A stretch of 64,000 nucleotides of DNA from Polynucleobacter meluiroseus. Its GTDB lineage: Bacteria; Pseudomonadota; Gammaproteobacteria; Burkholderiales; Burkholderiaceae. The stretch spans positions 295,722 to 359,721 of the forward strand of contig NZ_OANS01000003.1 of assembly GCF_900205755.1 (NCBI RefSeq), given 5' to 3'. This document shows positions 47,389 to 56,525 of this stretch, one piece after another. Position 1 is the first letter of the stretch. The number at the start of each line of letters is the position of its first letter. The notes beneath the pieces are model-generated. The model saw nothing but the letters and a program-made list of their open reading frames with translations. It searched no databases and was not told the origin of the DNA. A program made the position numbers and the translations under genes.

Positions 47389-48330
47389 ATGACAATTCCA
47401 AAAGATTCCAAAATATACGTTGCTGGCCATAGGGGCTTGGTAGGCTCTGCCATTGTGCGGCGTCTGGAGTCGGGTGGCTATACCAACTTAGTGGTCCGCA
47501 CCCATCAAGAATTGGATTTATTGGATCAAGCTTCAGTGAATACGTTTTTTGAATCAGAAAAGCCCGAATACGTTTTTTTAGCAGCGGCGATGGTCGGTGG
47601 GATTCAGGCGAACAATACTTATCCTGCTGAATTTATCTATGAGAACCTGATGGTTCAAAATAATGTCATGCATGCAGCCCATAAAGAGGGTGCCAAGTGG
47701 TTTTGTTTTTTAGGCTCCAGCTGTATTTATCCCCGCGATTGTCCACAGCCTATTAAGGAAGAATATTTCTTAAGTGGGCCGCTTGAGAAAACCAATGAGC
47801 CCTATGCAGTAGCGAAAATTGCTGGTATTGAATTATGTAATGTCTATAACCAAGGCGATGGAACACGTTTTGTGAGTGTGATGCCTACGAACTTGTATGG
47901 CCCAAACGATCATTATGATTTAGCTAAAAGCCATGTGTTGCCAGCCTTGATTCGTAAGGTGCATGAGGCAAAGTTACGCGGTGATTCGGAATTGGTTGTG
48001 TGGGGCTCCGGAAAACCTTATCGTGAATTTTTGTATGTTGACGATATGGCTGACGCCTGTATTTTCTTGATGGAAAATGGAGTTGAAGAAGGTATGTATA
48101 ACGTTGGCGTTGGTGAAGATGTGACTATTCGAGAACTAGCCGAAACTGTAATGGATGTGATCGGCTTTCAAGGGCAAATTGTGTTTGATGCCAGTAAGCC
48201 CGATGGCACTCCACGCAAGTTGATGGATGTCTCGCAAATGACTGGCTTGGGTTGGAGGTCGACAACAACTATACGCCGTGGCATTGATCTTGCGTATAAA
48301 GATTTTTTAAAGCAATCAATTTCGACTTAG
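47389..48330 (+). CDS. fcl: GDP-L-fucose synthase
   Basis: Epimerase-reductase that converts GDP-4-keto-6-deoxymannose to GDP-L-fucose. IYVAGHRGLVGSAIVRRLES is the NAD(P)-binding start, LAAAMVGGIQANNTYPAEFI follows, then FLGSSCIYPRDCPQPIKEEY and PYAVAKIAGIELC (YxxxK). About 313 aa. I use the ATG at 47389; a TTG at 47377 is possible. It precedes manC by 4 bp. Confidence 0.95.
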   Translation: MTIPKDSKIYVAGHRGLVGSAIVRRLESGGYTNLVVRTHQELDLLDQASVNTFFESEKPEYVFLAAAMVGGIQANNTYPAEFIYENLMVQNNVMHAAHKEGAKWFCFLGSSCIYPRDCPQPIKEEYFLSGPLEKTNEPYAVAKIAGIELCNVYNQGDGTRFVSVMPTNLYGPNDHYDLAKSHVLPALIRKVHEAKLRGDSELVVWGSGKPYREFLYVDDMADACIFLMENGVEEGMYNVGVGEDVTIRELAETVMDVIGFQGQIVFDASKPDGTPRKLMDVSQMTGLGWRSTTTIRRGIDLAYKDFLKQSIST

Positions 48331-48334
48331 ATTT

Positions 48335-49816
48335 ATGACCCAAGTTACTCCAGTCATCCTTTGCGGCGGTTCCGGCACGCGTCTTTGGCCCCTATCCCGC
48401 TCCGGTTTTCCTAAGCAGTTTTTGGCGCTTTCGTGCGATGACTCTTCTCAAAGTTTGTTTCAGCAGGCGGTTGGTAGATTAAATGCGATAGGGTCTTCCC
48501 AGATTCAATTAGGTAATACAGTTGTAGTTACCAATGAAGATCATCGTTTTTTGGTTTTAGACCAATTGCGTGAGCTAGCCAATATTCAAGCAACTCTTTT
48601 GTTGGAACCAGTGGGTCGCAATACAGCTCCAGCGCTCACCTTAGCTGCACTCTATGCTGGTGAGCAGGCTGAGGTGGATCCTATTTTGGTAATTACTCCC
48701 GCAGATCAAACAATTCAAAATGCTGATGCTTTTACTAAGGCATTGCAGGGCTGTATTCATGTAGTCGCCTCGGATCCGAGCAAGCACACCATTGCTATTT
48801 TAGGCATCACCCCAACGGCGCCTGAGACGGGTTATGGCTACATTAAGAAAACTGGTAGCCAAGGTTCTTATGGTGAATTTACTGTCGAGCAATTTGCTGA
48901 AAAGCCAGATGCCAAGACAGCCCAAACCTATCTAGATAGCGACCATTATTTTTGGAATAGCGGCATGTTTGTTTTACGAGCCAGCACTTGGTTGGCAAGT
49001 CTAAAAGAGTTCCGCTCAGATATTTTTGCTGCCACTGAAACTGCTTTGGTAGCAAGCACGACTGACCAGGCTGGTGGAGTCGAGTTTGTGCGGCCAGACA
49101 AAGCCGCATTCAACCCGATTCCTAGTGAGTCGATTGACTATGCTGTGATCGAGAAATGCCCAAGCTCAAACAAATTTACTGTCAAGATGGTTGAGCTCAA
49201 TGCGGGCTGGAATGACCTCGGCGCTTGGGATGCAGTCTGGCAAGTGGGCAAAAAAGATGACAATGGTAATGTCACTAGTGGCGATACCTTGTTGAGTAAT
49301 TCAAGTAACTCACTGGTCCACGCAAGTACTCGCTTAGTGAGTGCAGTAGGCGTAGAAAACCTCATCATCATTGAGACAGCGGATGCGGTGCTGGTGGCTG
49401 ATCGTAAAAATAGCCAAGATGTAAAACATATCGTGAATCAGTTAGAAGCGCAAAAGCGCGAAGAAAAGAATTTGCATCGCAAAGTCGCCAGACCTTGGGG
49501 TTGGTATGACTCGGTTGATGAGGGTGAGCGCTTTAAGGTGAAGCGCATTCAGGTAAAGCCGGGCGCGAGTCTCTCCCTACAAATGCATCACCATCGCGCT
49601 GAACATTGGATTGTGGTCAAAGGTACTGCTGAGATTACCAATGGTGATCAAGTGATTACGCTGACCGAAAATCAAAGCACTTACATACCGCAAGGACAAA
49701 CGCACCGTTTAGCCAATCCTGGAGATACCCCTCTAGAGATTATTGAGGTGCAGTCGGGGAGTTATCTTGGTGAAGACGACATTGTGCGCTTTGAAGATAC
49801 CTACGGCAGAAGTTAA
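48335..49816 (+). CDS. manC: Mannose-1-phosphate guanylyltransferase / mannose-6-phosphate isomerase
   Basis: Makes GDP-mannose, and likely mannose-6-phosphate too. The N-terminal domain has [20 protein letters not shown] (pyrophosphorylase signature), [16 protein letters not shown] and [13 protein letters not shown]; the C-terminal cupin has [18 protein letters not shown] and [18 protein letters not shown]. 493 aa, bifunctional type. It lies between fcl and gmd with 2-4 bp gaps. Confidence 0.95.
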   Translation: MTQVTPVILCGGSGTRLWPLSRSGFPKQFLALSCDDSSQSLFQQAVGRLNAIGSSQIQLGNTVVVTNEDHRFLVLDQLRELANIQATLLLEPVGRNTAPALTLAALYAGEQAEVDPILVITPADQTIQNADAFTKALQGCIHVVASDPSKHTIAILGITPTAPETGYGYIKKTGSQGSYGEFTVEQFAEKPDAKTAQTYLDSDHYFWNSGMFVLRASTWLASLKEFRSDIFAATETALVASTTDQAGGVEFVRPDKAAFNPIPSESIDYAVIEKCPSSNKFTVKMVELNAGWNDLGAWDAVWQVGKKDDNGNVTSGDTLLSNSSNSLVHASTRLVSAVGVENLIIIETADAVLVADRKNSQDVKHIVNQLEAQKREEKNLHRKVARPWGWYDSVDEGERFKVKRIQVKPGASLSLQMHHHRAEHWIVVKGTAEITNGDQVITLTENQSTYIPQGQTHRLANPGDTPLEIIEVQSGSYLGEDDIVRFEDTYGRS

Positions 49817-49818
49817 TT

Positions 49819-50961
49819 ATGACAAGCGATAACATCAATCCGCAGAAAGTTGCTCTGATCACGGGTATTACTGGCCAAGATGGCTCTTACCTTGCTGAGT
49901 TTTTATTAGAAAAGGGCTATATCGTCCACGGTATTAAGCGCCGCGCCTCCTCTTTTAATACCGAGCGTATTGACCATCTTTACCAAGATCCGCACGTTAA
50001 CCATCCTGATTTGATTCTTCATTACGGGGATTTAACTGACACTAGCAACTTGGTGCGCATCATTCAAGAGTGCCAACCCGATGAGATTTATAACTTGGGT
50101 GCACAAAGCCATGTGGCAGTTTCCTTTGAATCACCTGAGTACACGGCTGACGTCGATGCAATGGGCTCACTGCGCATGTTAGAAGCTATTCGTATCTTGG
50201 GACTGGAAAAGAAAACCCGTTTTTACCAAGCCTCTACTTCCGAGCTCTATGGTTTAGTGCAAGAAATTCCCCAGAAAGAAACCACGCCTTTTTATCCAAG
50301 AAGCCCTTATGCAGTAGCCAAGATGTATGCCTACTGGATTACTGTGAACTATCGTGAAGCTTATGGTATCTATGCCTGTAACGGTATCCTCTTTAATCAT
50401 GAGTCTAAGCGCCGCGGAGAAACCTTTGTCACGCGCAAAGTAACCCGTGGTTTGGCGAACATTGCTCAAGGCCTTGAGCAATGTCTCTACATGGGTAATA
50501 TCGATGCCTTGCGTGACTGGGGTCATGCAAAAGACTATGTACGCATGCAGTGGTTAATGCTCCAACAAGATAAGCCTGAAGACTTTGTAATTGCTACTGG
50601 TGTGCAGTTCACGGTTCGTGAATTCATTATCCGTAGTGCTAAGCAGCTGGGCATCACCCTCAAATTTGAAGGTGTAGCCGAAAATGAAAAAGCTATTGTG
50701 GTTTCTATTGAGGGCGATAAGGCGCCAGCCTTAAAGGTGGGTGACGTGATTGTCCAAATCGATCCACGCTACTACCGCCCTACAGAAGTGGAAACCCTCT
50801 TGGGTGATCCGACCAAGGCTAAAGAAAAGCTAGGCTGGGTTCCAGAAATCACCCTTGATGAAATGATCGTTGAGATGGTGGCTAATGATTTAGATCAGGC
50901 CAAGCAACATGCCTTGCTGCATAAGCATGGTTACTCAGTAGCGGTTGGTAAAGAGTATTGA
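49819..50961 (+). CDS. gmd: GDP-mannose 4,6-dehydratase
   Basis: First committed step from GDP-mannose toward GDP-L-fucose (or GDP-rhamnose). It has [60 protein letters not shown] and [20 protein letters not shown] with the YxxxK pair. About 380 aa, slightly longer than usual, with an insert around [19 protein letters not shown]. Third gene of the GDP-fucose module. Confidence 0.95.
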   Translation: MTSDNINPQKVALITGITGQDGSYLAEFLLEKGYIVHGIKRRASSFNTERIDHLYQDPHVNHPDLILHYGDLTDTSNLVRIIQECQPDEIYNLGAQSHVAVSFESPEYTADVDAMGSLRMLEAIRILGLEKKTRFYQASTSELYGLVQEIPQKETTPFYPRSPYAVAKMYAYWITVNYREAYGIYACNGILFNHESKRRGETFVTRKVTRGLANIAQGLEQCLYMGNIDALRDWGHAKDYVRMQWLMLQQDKPEDFVIATGVQFTVREFIIRSAKQLGITLKFEGVAENEKAIVVSIEGDKAPALKVGDVIVQIDPRYYRPTEVETLLGDPTKAKEKLGWVPEITLDEMIVEMVANDLDQAKQHALLHKHGYSVAVGKEY

Positions 50962-50992
50962 TTATTTTAATAATGAATGGACAAAAGTGAAT

Positions 50993-52231
50993 ATGATTAA
51001 AACTATTAAACAATGCAGAATTTGTGGTGGAGATCAGTTGGTGACCGTGATGTCTGTTGGTCAGCAAGCATTGACGGGTGTTTTCCCCAAAAGTCTGAAT
51101 GAGAGAGTAACATCAGGTCCGGTTGATCTAATCCAATGCTCATCCGAGAATGGCTGTGGTCTTGTGCAGCTCAAGCAAAGTTATGATCTTAGCGAGATGT
51201 ACGGTATGAATTACGGGTATCGATCTGGATTAAATGCAAGTATGGTTTCCCACTTGCATCAAAAGGTAAAAAGTGTAATCGCGCTAGGCATTCTTCAATC
51301 TGGGGATCTTATTGTAGATATCGGAAGTAATGATGCGACCACGTTGCGCGCCTATCCACAGGGAGTATATGAACTTCTTGGGGTTGACCCTACTGGTGTA
51401 AAGTTCTCCTCTTTCTATCCGCCTGAAATTAAATTGGCCTCTGATTTTTTTTCCGCAGACGCGGTTGCTAAGGCGGTGGGCAAAAAAAAGGCAAAAGTAA
51501 TCACTTCATTTTCAATGTTTTACGATTTGGAAGATCCTATTGCGTTTGCACGTGAAATTGAAGCTACTTTAGACGATGAAGGTATTTGGATATTCGAGCA
51601 GAGTTATTTGCCAGCCATGCTGCGCACTAATTCATTCGACACCATATGCCATGAACATCTTGAGTTTTATGGATTAAGACAAATTAATTGGATTGCCAGT
51701 AAAACTGGGCTTAAGGTTTTGGAAGTTGAATTTAATGATGTCAATGGGGGAAGTTTCTCGATTACAGCGGCAAAAGTAGGTTCAAGCCGTAAACCAAATA
51801 GTGAGATTTTGCAAAAAATTCTAAAAGAAGAAGTTGACTTAGGGCTTGAGAATACGAAAGCATTCGATGAATTTAAAGCTAGAGTTGAAATTGAGAGATT
51901 GGCGTTGATGAATTTTCTGCAGCAAGCAAAGTTAGATGGCAAGAGAGTTTGTGGCTTAGGGGCATCCACCAAGGGTAATGTCCTTCTTCAGTATTACGGA
52001 ATAGGTAGTGAATTACTTGAGTGCATAGGTGAGGTAAATCCTGATAAATTTGGCTGCTTCACGCCGGGAACACTTATTCCATTGGTTAATGAGGAGGTCT
52101 TATTGGCATCTAATCCCGACTATTTATTGATTTTGCCTTGGCATTTTAGAGGCTTCTTTGAGGCTTTGCCAAAATTAAAAGGTAGGTCATTGATATTTCC
52201 TTTGCCACATTTCGAGATTATTAATCTTTAA
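50993..52231 (+). CDS. Class I SAM-dependent C-methyltransferase (NDP-sugar type)
   Basis: About 412 aa, three parts. The N-terminal zinc-binding region has CRICGGDQL and SSENGCGLVQLK; the SAM domain has LIVDIGSNDATTLRAY; then HEHLEFYGLRQINWIASKT and a C-terminal CGLGASTKGNVLLQYYG. This layout is that of sugar C-methyltransferases that act on nucleotide-linked ketosugars. The start is uncertain (ATG at 50993 or a GTG at 50987). Placed after gmd, it may methylate a GDP-sugar intermediate. Confidence 0.85.
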   Translation: MIKTIKQCRICGGDQLVTVMSVGQQALTGVFPKSLNERVTSGPVDLIQCSSENGCGLVQLKQSYDLSEMYGMNYGYRSGLNASMVSHLHQKVKSVIALGILQSGDLIVDIGSNDATTLRAYPQGVYELLGVDPTGVKFSSFYPPEIKLASDFFSADAVAKAVGKKKAKVITSFSMFYDLEDPIAFAREIEATLDDEGIWIFEQSYLPAMLRTNSFDTICHEHLEFYGLRQINWIASKTGLKVLEVEFNDVNGGSFSITAAKVGSSRKPNSEILQKILKEEVDLGLENTKAFDEFKARVEIERLALMNFLQQAKLDGKRVCGLGASTKGNVLLQYYGIGSELLECIGEVNPDKFGCFTPGTLIPLVNEEVLLASNPDYLLILPWHFRGFFEALPKLKGRSLIFPLPHFEIINL

Positions 52232-52328
52232 ATTGTTTGCTAATTTCTTTTTCCCTCTGTAACAGAGAGGGATTGGAAATTTCTCAATTAGCTTTAACCG
52301 CCTTAACTATAATTTTCAGGAATTTAAT

Positions 52329-53066
52329 ATGCGCAATCCCTTGTATCCTCTTAAACCTTTCTTCAACAATGTTTTTTCAAAGGTTGGATTTGCTCTTGGT
52401 ATTGGGCTATCTCAAAATATGCCCACCTTAAGGTGGGAGATAGAAAGAAGAGCCGTTAAATCAACTGCTGACTATATCGATGAGAACATGACGAACGCAA
52501 TTGTATTTAATGCTCATTGGGAGTTATTAAACTATTCGGTAGATAGGTCAAAAAAAGATGGACTTATTATGGAATTTGGTGTTTACAAAGGAAAAACGCT
52601 AAACTATTTAGCAGATAGAATTAAAAAACACACACCAACTAAAGTAATCTGGGGTTTTGATAGTTTTTCGGGTTTGCCATCCGATTGGTCTGGATACTTT
52701 ATTACTAAAGAAACTTTTGATCTGCAGGGATATTTGCCAAAAGTAAGAAAAAATACTAGGCTTATCAAGGGTTTTTTTGACAAGTCAATCGATGAGTGGC
52801 TTGAAATGAATGATGTTCTAGAGTCTAGTATTTCTCTGTTGCATATTGACAGTGATCTATATGAATCCTGCGTTGTGATTTTGGAAAAACTTAAGAAGTT
52901 TATTGTTCCGGGGACATTCATTTTATTTGATGAATATTTTAATTACCCAAATTGGAAAAAGCATGAGTACCTAGCTTTCCAAGAATTTATATCTAAAAAT
53001 GGAATTAAATATGAATATCTTGCATTTCATGAGCAAAAAGTACTTGTGAAAATCTGCGAGATCTGA
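52329..53066 (+). CDS. TylF/MycF-like class I SAM methyltransferase
   Basis: 245 aa. Motifs: LIMEFGVYKGKTLNYLAD (SAM loop), IWGFDSFSGLPSDW, ISLLHIDSDLYESCVVILEK and FILFDEYFNYPNWKKHEYLA, where the acidic residues could bind a metal as in macrocin O-methyltransferases. A sugar O-methylation is the likely reaction; the target is not known. The gene is 97 bp after the C-methyltransferase. Confidence 0.82.
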   Translation: MRNPLYPLKPFFNNVFSKVGFALGIGLSQNMPTLRWEIERRAVKSTADYIDENMTNAIVFNAHWELLNYSVDRSKKDGLIMEFGVYKGKTLNYLADRIKKHTPTKVIWGFDSFSGLPSDWSGYFITKETFDLQGYLPKVRKNTRLIKGFFDKSIDEWLEMNDVLESSISLLHIDSDLYESCVVILEKLKKFIVPGTFILFDEYFNYPNWKKHEYLAFQEFISKNGIKYEYLAFHEQKVLVKICEI

Positions 53067-53100
53067 GATATTGAATTCCTATTCATTAGAGATTCATTAA

Positions 53101-54162
53101 GTGTTAATCACTCTCAGAGATTTTGCGGCTAAAATTCTTTTAACTTTCCTGAGTCGAATTGATCGAAAAGCTTATGCTACTTTTATTGAGAGACTCTGTT
53201 TTTTTGGCAATAAAGATCCCTCGATTAAAGATTTCGTGACGATTGTGGTTAGGCCAAAAAATAATTACCAAAAAATGGTGGCTTTAGATTCAGCTACCGA
53301 AGATGTGGCGATCTTAATTCAAGGGCCGATCGTAAGGGAATGCGACTTTACTATTAATACACTTAAATTATATAAAGAGTACTTCCCAAGAAGTCCAGTG
53401 GTTTTTTCAACTTTGGACCATCTTACCCAAATCGAAAAGGATAATATCTCTGCATTAGGGGTCACTATTATTATTTGCAATAAGCCTGTTGTAACTGGTT
53501 TTCTTAATTTCAATCTTCAGCGAGAGACGGTTTTAAAAGGACTAAACGCGGTCAATAAACTTGGCGTAACCAAGGTAATAAAAACACGATCTGATCAGCG
53601 TATATATAGCCGATTTGCAATTTCTTTTTTGAATGCCTCATTAATTCAATTCCCTTCAAAAAATATTACCGCATGCAAAGGGAGAATATTTTTATTGAGT
53701 ACAACTACTTTGGCAAATTTTCCACTTCATGTATGCGATATGTTTCAATTTGGATATTTGCAGGATGTTGTCAATTTCTGGAGTATTCCCGCTCACGAGG
53801 AGTCGGTTAACCGGGAAGCCTTTACGTCGAAAATGGCTAACAAGATATTAGTAGGGGAGGCATTGATTCAAAAAACAACAATACCTGAGGTTTCCCTTGG
53901 AAGATTTTACGCGACTATGCTATACGGTGAGCAGTCCATAGGTGATCCGAGCCTAACTTACCATCGAATGCTCCAAGAGGTTATAGGAGTAGTTGATCAG
54001 GGGCAGCTTGATTTATGTTGGCCTAAATATAATTCATTTGAAGTGTCTCAGGATTACCGGGTTCCTTGGATTTTAGAGAGGCTAACATTCGAAAAATGGG
54101 TTGCCCTGTATGCTGGACATGCTAAAAAAGTTATTTCATTTAATCCTGATGCACTCATTTGA
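53101..54162 (+). CDS. WavE family LPS synthesis protein
   Basis: 353 aa, GTG start at 53101. The N-terminal VAILIQGPIVRECDFTINTL, then FPRSPVVFSTLDHLTQIEKD, VTKVIKTRSDQRIYSRFAI and CDMFQFGYLQDVVNFWSIP are typical of the WavE family, named for Vibrio LPS core genes. The reaction is not established. Lies 34 bp after the methyltransferase and 15 bp before the flippase. Confidence 0.85.
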   Translation: MLITLRDFAAKILLTFLSRIDRKAYATFIERLCFFGNKDPSIKDFVTIVVRPKNNYQKMVALDSATEDVAILIQGPIVRECDFTINTLKLYKEYFPRSPVVFSTLDHLTQIEKDNISALGVTIIICNKPVVTGFLNFNLQRETVLKGLNAVNKLGVTKVIKTRSDQRIYSRFAISFLNASLIQFPSKNITACKGRIFLLSTTTLANFPLHVCDMFQFGYLQDVVNFWSIPAHEESVNREAFTSKMANKILVGEALIQKTTIPEVSLGRFYATMLYGEQSIGDPSLTYHRMLQEVIGVVDQGQLDLCWPKYNSFEVSQDYRVPWILERLTFEKWVALYAGHAKKVISFNPDALI

Positions 54163-54177
54163 TCAGTGTGTGCATAA

Positions 54178-55476
54178 ATGCTAAAACTATTTATAACAAG
54201 AAATTCATTTACAGTCGGAAGTGCTTGGATAAGTCGCATTCTGAATGCAGGAATTTCAATATTTAGTATAAGAATTTTTTTGTCTGGAGTGGGCCCTGAC
54301 CAATATGCTATTTTTTTGATTCTTAGTAGTTTAATGGCATGGTACATGCTTGCTGATTTTGGCGTTGGTGTTAGTTTACAGAATTACATTTCAGAGCAAC
54401 GTGCTAAGCAAGAAAAATATGAGGACTATATAGTTACCGGGGGAGTTCTGGCATTGCTGTTGCTAGTTTTTCTAATATGCTTACTGTATGTAGCCTCCCC
54501 GTTTGCTTCTAAATTTATATTTAGTTCATTTGTCTTTCTTGGGGAAACACAAAAAACAAATCTTTTTTTTATAGCTGGACTTTTATTCATTGGTATAAGC
54601 CTTGGGAGTATTGCTTATAAGGTTTTTTATGCGCAAATTAAGGGCTATTTTTCAAATATTGTTTCAGCAATTTCTTCTGCATTAGGATTGTTGGCACTTT
54701 CAGTTGTGATGAGCTCGAAGCAGGAAGATAAGTTATTGATAGGCTTAATTGCGTATTTTGCCCCCTCTTGTTTATTGGCAGTTTTTGTGTTTTCTGTTCA
54801 AATTTTCTTCGCGATTAGAGATGCAGGAAAATTTAAATTTATAATTTTTAAAAATATAATTCAAAGAGCATGGCGTTTCTCAATTCTTTATTTAATGCAT
54901 GCTGCGGTTGTAAATCTTGATTTTATTATTTTGGCTAAATTTTTGCCTCCTTTAGATGTAGTGAAATATGGAATTTTGACAAGAATATTTAGTTTTTCAG
55001 CATTTTTTTATACCTCAATATATTCTGCTTTATGGCCTAATTTTTCGGAAGCAATTTACAAGGGTAATTGGAAGTTTGTCAAACTGATTCTCATTAGGGC
55101 GATTCTATTCAGCTCATTTCTAATTTTGGCCTATACAATTTTTATAATTATCTTTATTGATGATTTAATTTCTTTCATTTCTCCGGAGAGCGTGGTGACA
55201 GTTCCAATAGAATTATTATTATTGCTTGGCGGTTATCACTTGGTCATTGCTTGGGTTCATGGATTTGGTATTCCATTGCAGAGCATGAATGACTTAAAGG
55301 GGCTATTATTTTGGACGCCAATACAAGCGGTCATTAGCGTTCTTTTACAAGTAGTTTTGGTTCAACATTTTGGACTATATGGAATAATTTGGGCCCTACT
55401 ACTCTCTTTTCTTTTGACTATGGCATGGTTGTTGCCAATCAGAGTACTCAAGCATTCTAGGATTGCGAGCATTTAA
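54178..55476 (+). CDS. wzx: Wzx-like oligosaccharide flippase
   Basis: 432 aa, about twelve membrane segments, from the MOP superfamily. The N-terminus is ARNSF-like (ITRNSFTVGSAWISRILNAG) with GPDQYAIFLILSSLMAWYML, LADFGVGVSLQNYISEQRAK following. Such proteins flip lipid-linked O-units across the inner membrane. AT-rich coding. A Wzy polymerase is not clearly found in the window; the O-antigen ligase-like gene at 42974 is the nearest candidate. Confidence 0.85.
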   Translation: MLKLFITRNSFTVGSAWISRILNAGISIFSIRIFLSGVGPDQYAIFLILSSLMAWYMLADFGVGVSLQNYISEQRAKQEKYEDYIVTGGVLALLLLVFLICLLYVASPFASKFIFSSFVFLGETQKTNLFFIAGLLFIGISLGSIAYKVFYAQIKGYFSNIVSAISSALGLLALSVVMSSKQEDKLLIGLIAYFAPSCLLAVFVFSVQIFFAIRDAGKFKFIIFKNIIQRAWRFSILYLMHAAVVNLDFIILAKFLPPLDVVKYGILTRIFSFSAFFYTSIYSALWPNFSEAIYKGNWKFVKLILIRAILFSSFLILAYTIFIIIFIDDLISFISPESVVTVPIELLLLLGGYHLVIAWVHGFGIPLQSMNDLKGLLFWTPIQAVISVLLQVVLVQHFGLYGIIWALLLSFLLTMAWLLPIRVLKHSRIASI

Positions 55477-55477
55477 T

Positions 55478-56515
55478 ATGGATGGCGAGATGACAGGAAT
55501 AACCCTTACCCTATTAAAAGATCTAGCTCAGCTGTCAGCGACTATTGGAAATAATGCTATGCTCTCGCAGGGTGCGGGAGGTAATACCTCGATAAAAATT
55601 GACTCAACACTTTGGGTAAAAGCTTCAGGATTTTGGCTTCAAAATGCGAGCATAGAAGATATATTTGTACCTCTTGAATTGAAGGCAGTTAGACGATTAA
55701 TTGATTCAGGTTCTGACTACGGGATTCAATACAGCGTAGTAGATAAAAGAATAACTTCTCGGCCTTCGATTGAGGCAACATTGCACGCTCTTTTGCCGCA
55801 GAAGGTGATCTTACATTGCCACAGCATAAGAGCACTTTCATTTGCTGTTAGGACTGATTCGAATTTCGTTCTAGGTGAGCGACTTAAGGGACTCAATTGG
55901 GCTACTGTTCCGTATTGTAGGCCAGGAATGCCATTGACGCTTGCTGTGAAAAAGGTCTTGTGTGAAAAATTGCCAAATGTCCTTATTTTAGAAAATCATG
56001 GATTAGTTGTTGCAGCCGAAAATTGCCAAGCTGTCCAGGCATTGCTTAATGAGGTGGAGACAAGATTGAATCGCCCAAAACGGACATGTATTAGCCCAGA
56101 CATAAATTTGTTATTGGCGATTGCTGCTGGGTCAAATTATAGACTGCCAATTCATGAGATTTGCCACTCTCTTGCTACTAGCCCTATTTCTTCAGAAATA
56201 GTAGAGGGTGGTTCCCTTTACCCGGATCAAGTTGTTTTTCTTGGGGTAAATGTAACAGCCGTATCCCGTGATGAGATTTTCAATTATTTATCAGGCGCAT
56301 ATAAGTTAGCGCCATTTATTTTGATTAGAGGAATGGGAGTGCTTGTTAAAAAAGATATATCTCCAAATGCTGAGGAAATGATTCATGCTCTAGCTTTGGT
56401 ATGCATACACATTGAAAATAAGGATGGCCTTAAATATTTATCGGCTACAGAAGAGAAAGAGCTTTTGGGTTGGGAGGCTGAGCAATACCGTATTTCTTTA
56501 CAATTAAACAAATGA
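55478..56515 (+). CDS. Class II aldolase/adducin family protein, extended
   Basis: 345 aa. SQGAGGNTSIKIDSTLWVKA is the class II aldolase signature, with LHCHSIRALSF (zinc His pair) and ILENHGLVVAAEN (third His). Extra C-terminal residues (LYPDQVVFLGVNV and PFILIRGMGVLVKKDI) resemble the second part of large rhamnulose-1-phosphate-aldolase-like proteins. It could join or cut a phosphorylated three-carbon unit. It begins one base after the flippase stop and is followed 10 bp later by the nucleotidyltransferase. Confidence 0.85.
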   Translation: MDGEMTGITLTLLKDLAQLSATIGNNAMLSQGAGGNTSIKIDSTLWVKASGFWLQNASIEDIFVPLELKAVRRLIDSGSDYGIQYSVVDKRITSRPSIEATLHALLPQKVILHCHSIRALSFAVRTDSNFVLGERLKGLNWATVPYCRPGMPLTLAVKKVLCEKLPNVLILENHGLVVAAENCQAVQALLNEVETRLNRPKRTCISPDINLLLAIAAGSNYRLPIHEICHSLATSPISSEIVEGGSLYPDQVVFLGVNVTAVSRDEIFNYLSGAYKLAPFILIRGMGVLVKKDISPNAEEMIHALALVCIHIENKDGLKYLSATEEKELLGWEAEQYRISLQLNK

Positions 56516-56525
56516 TCACCAGCAT

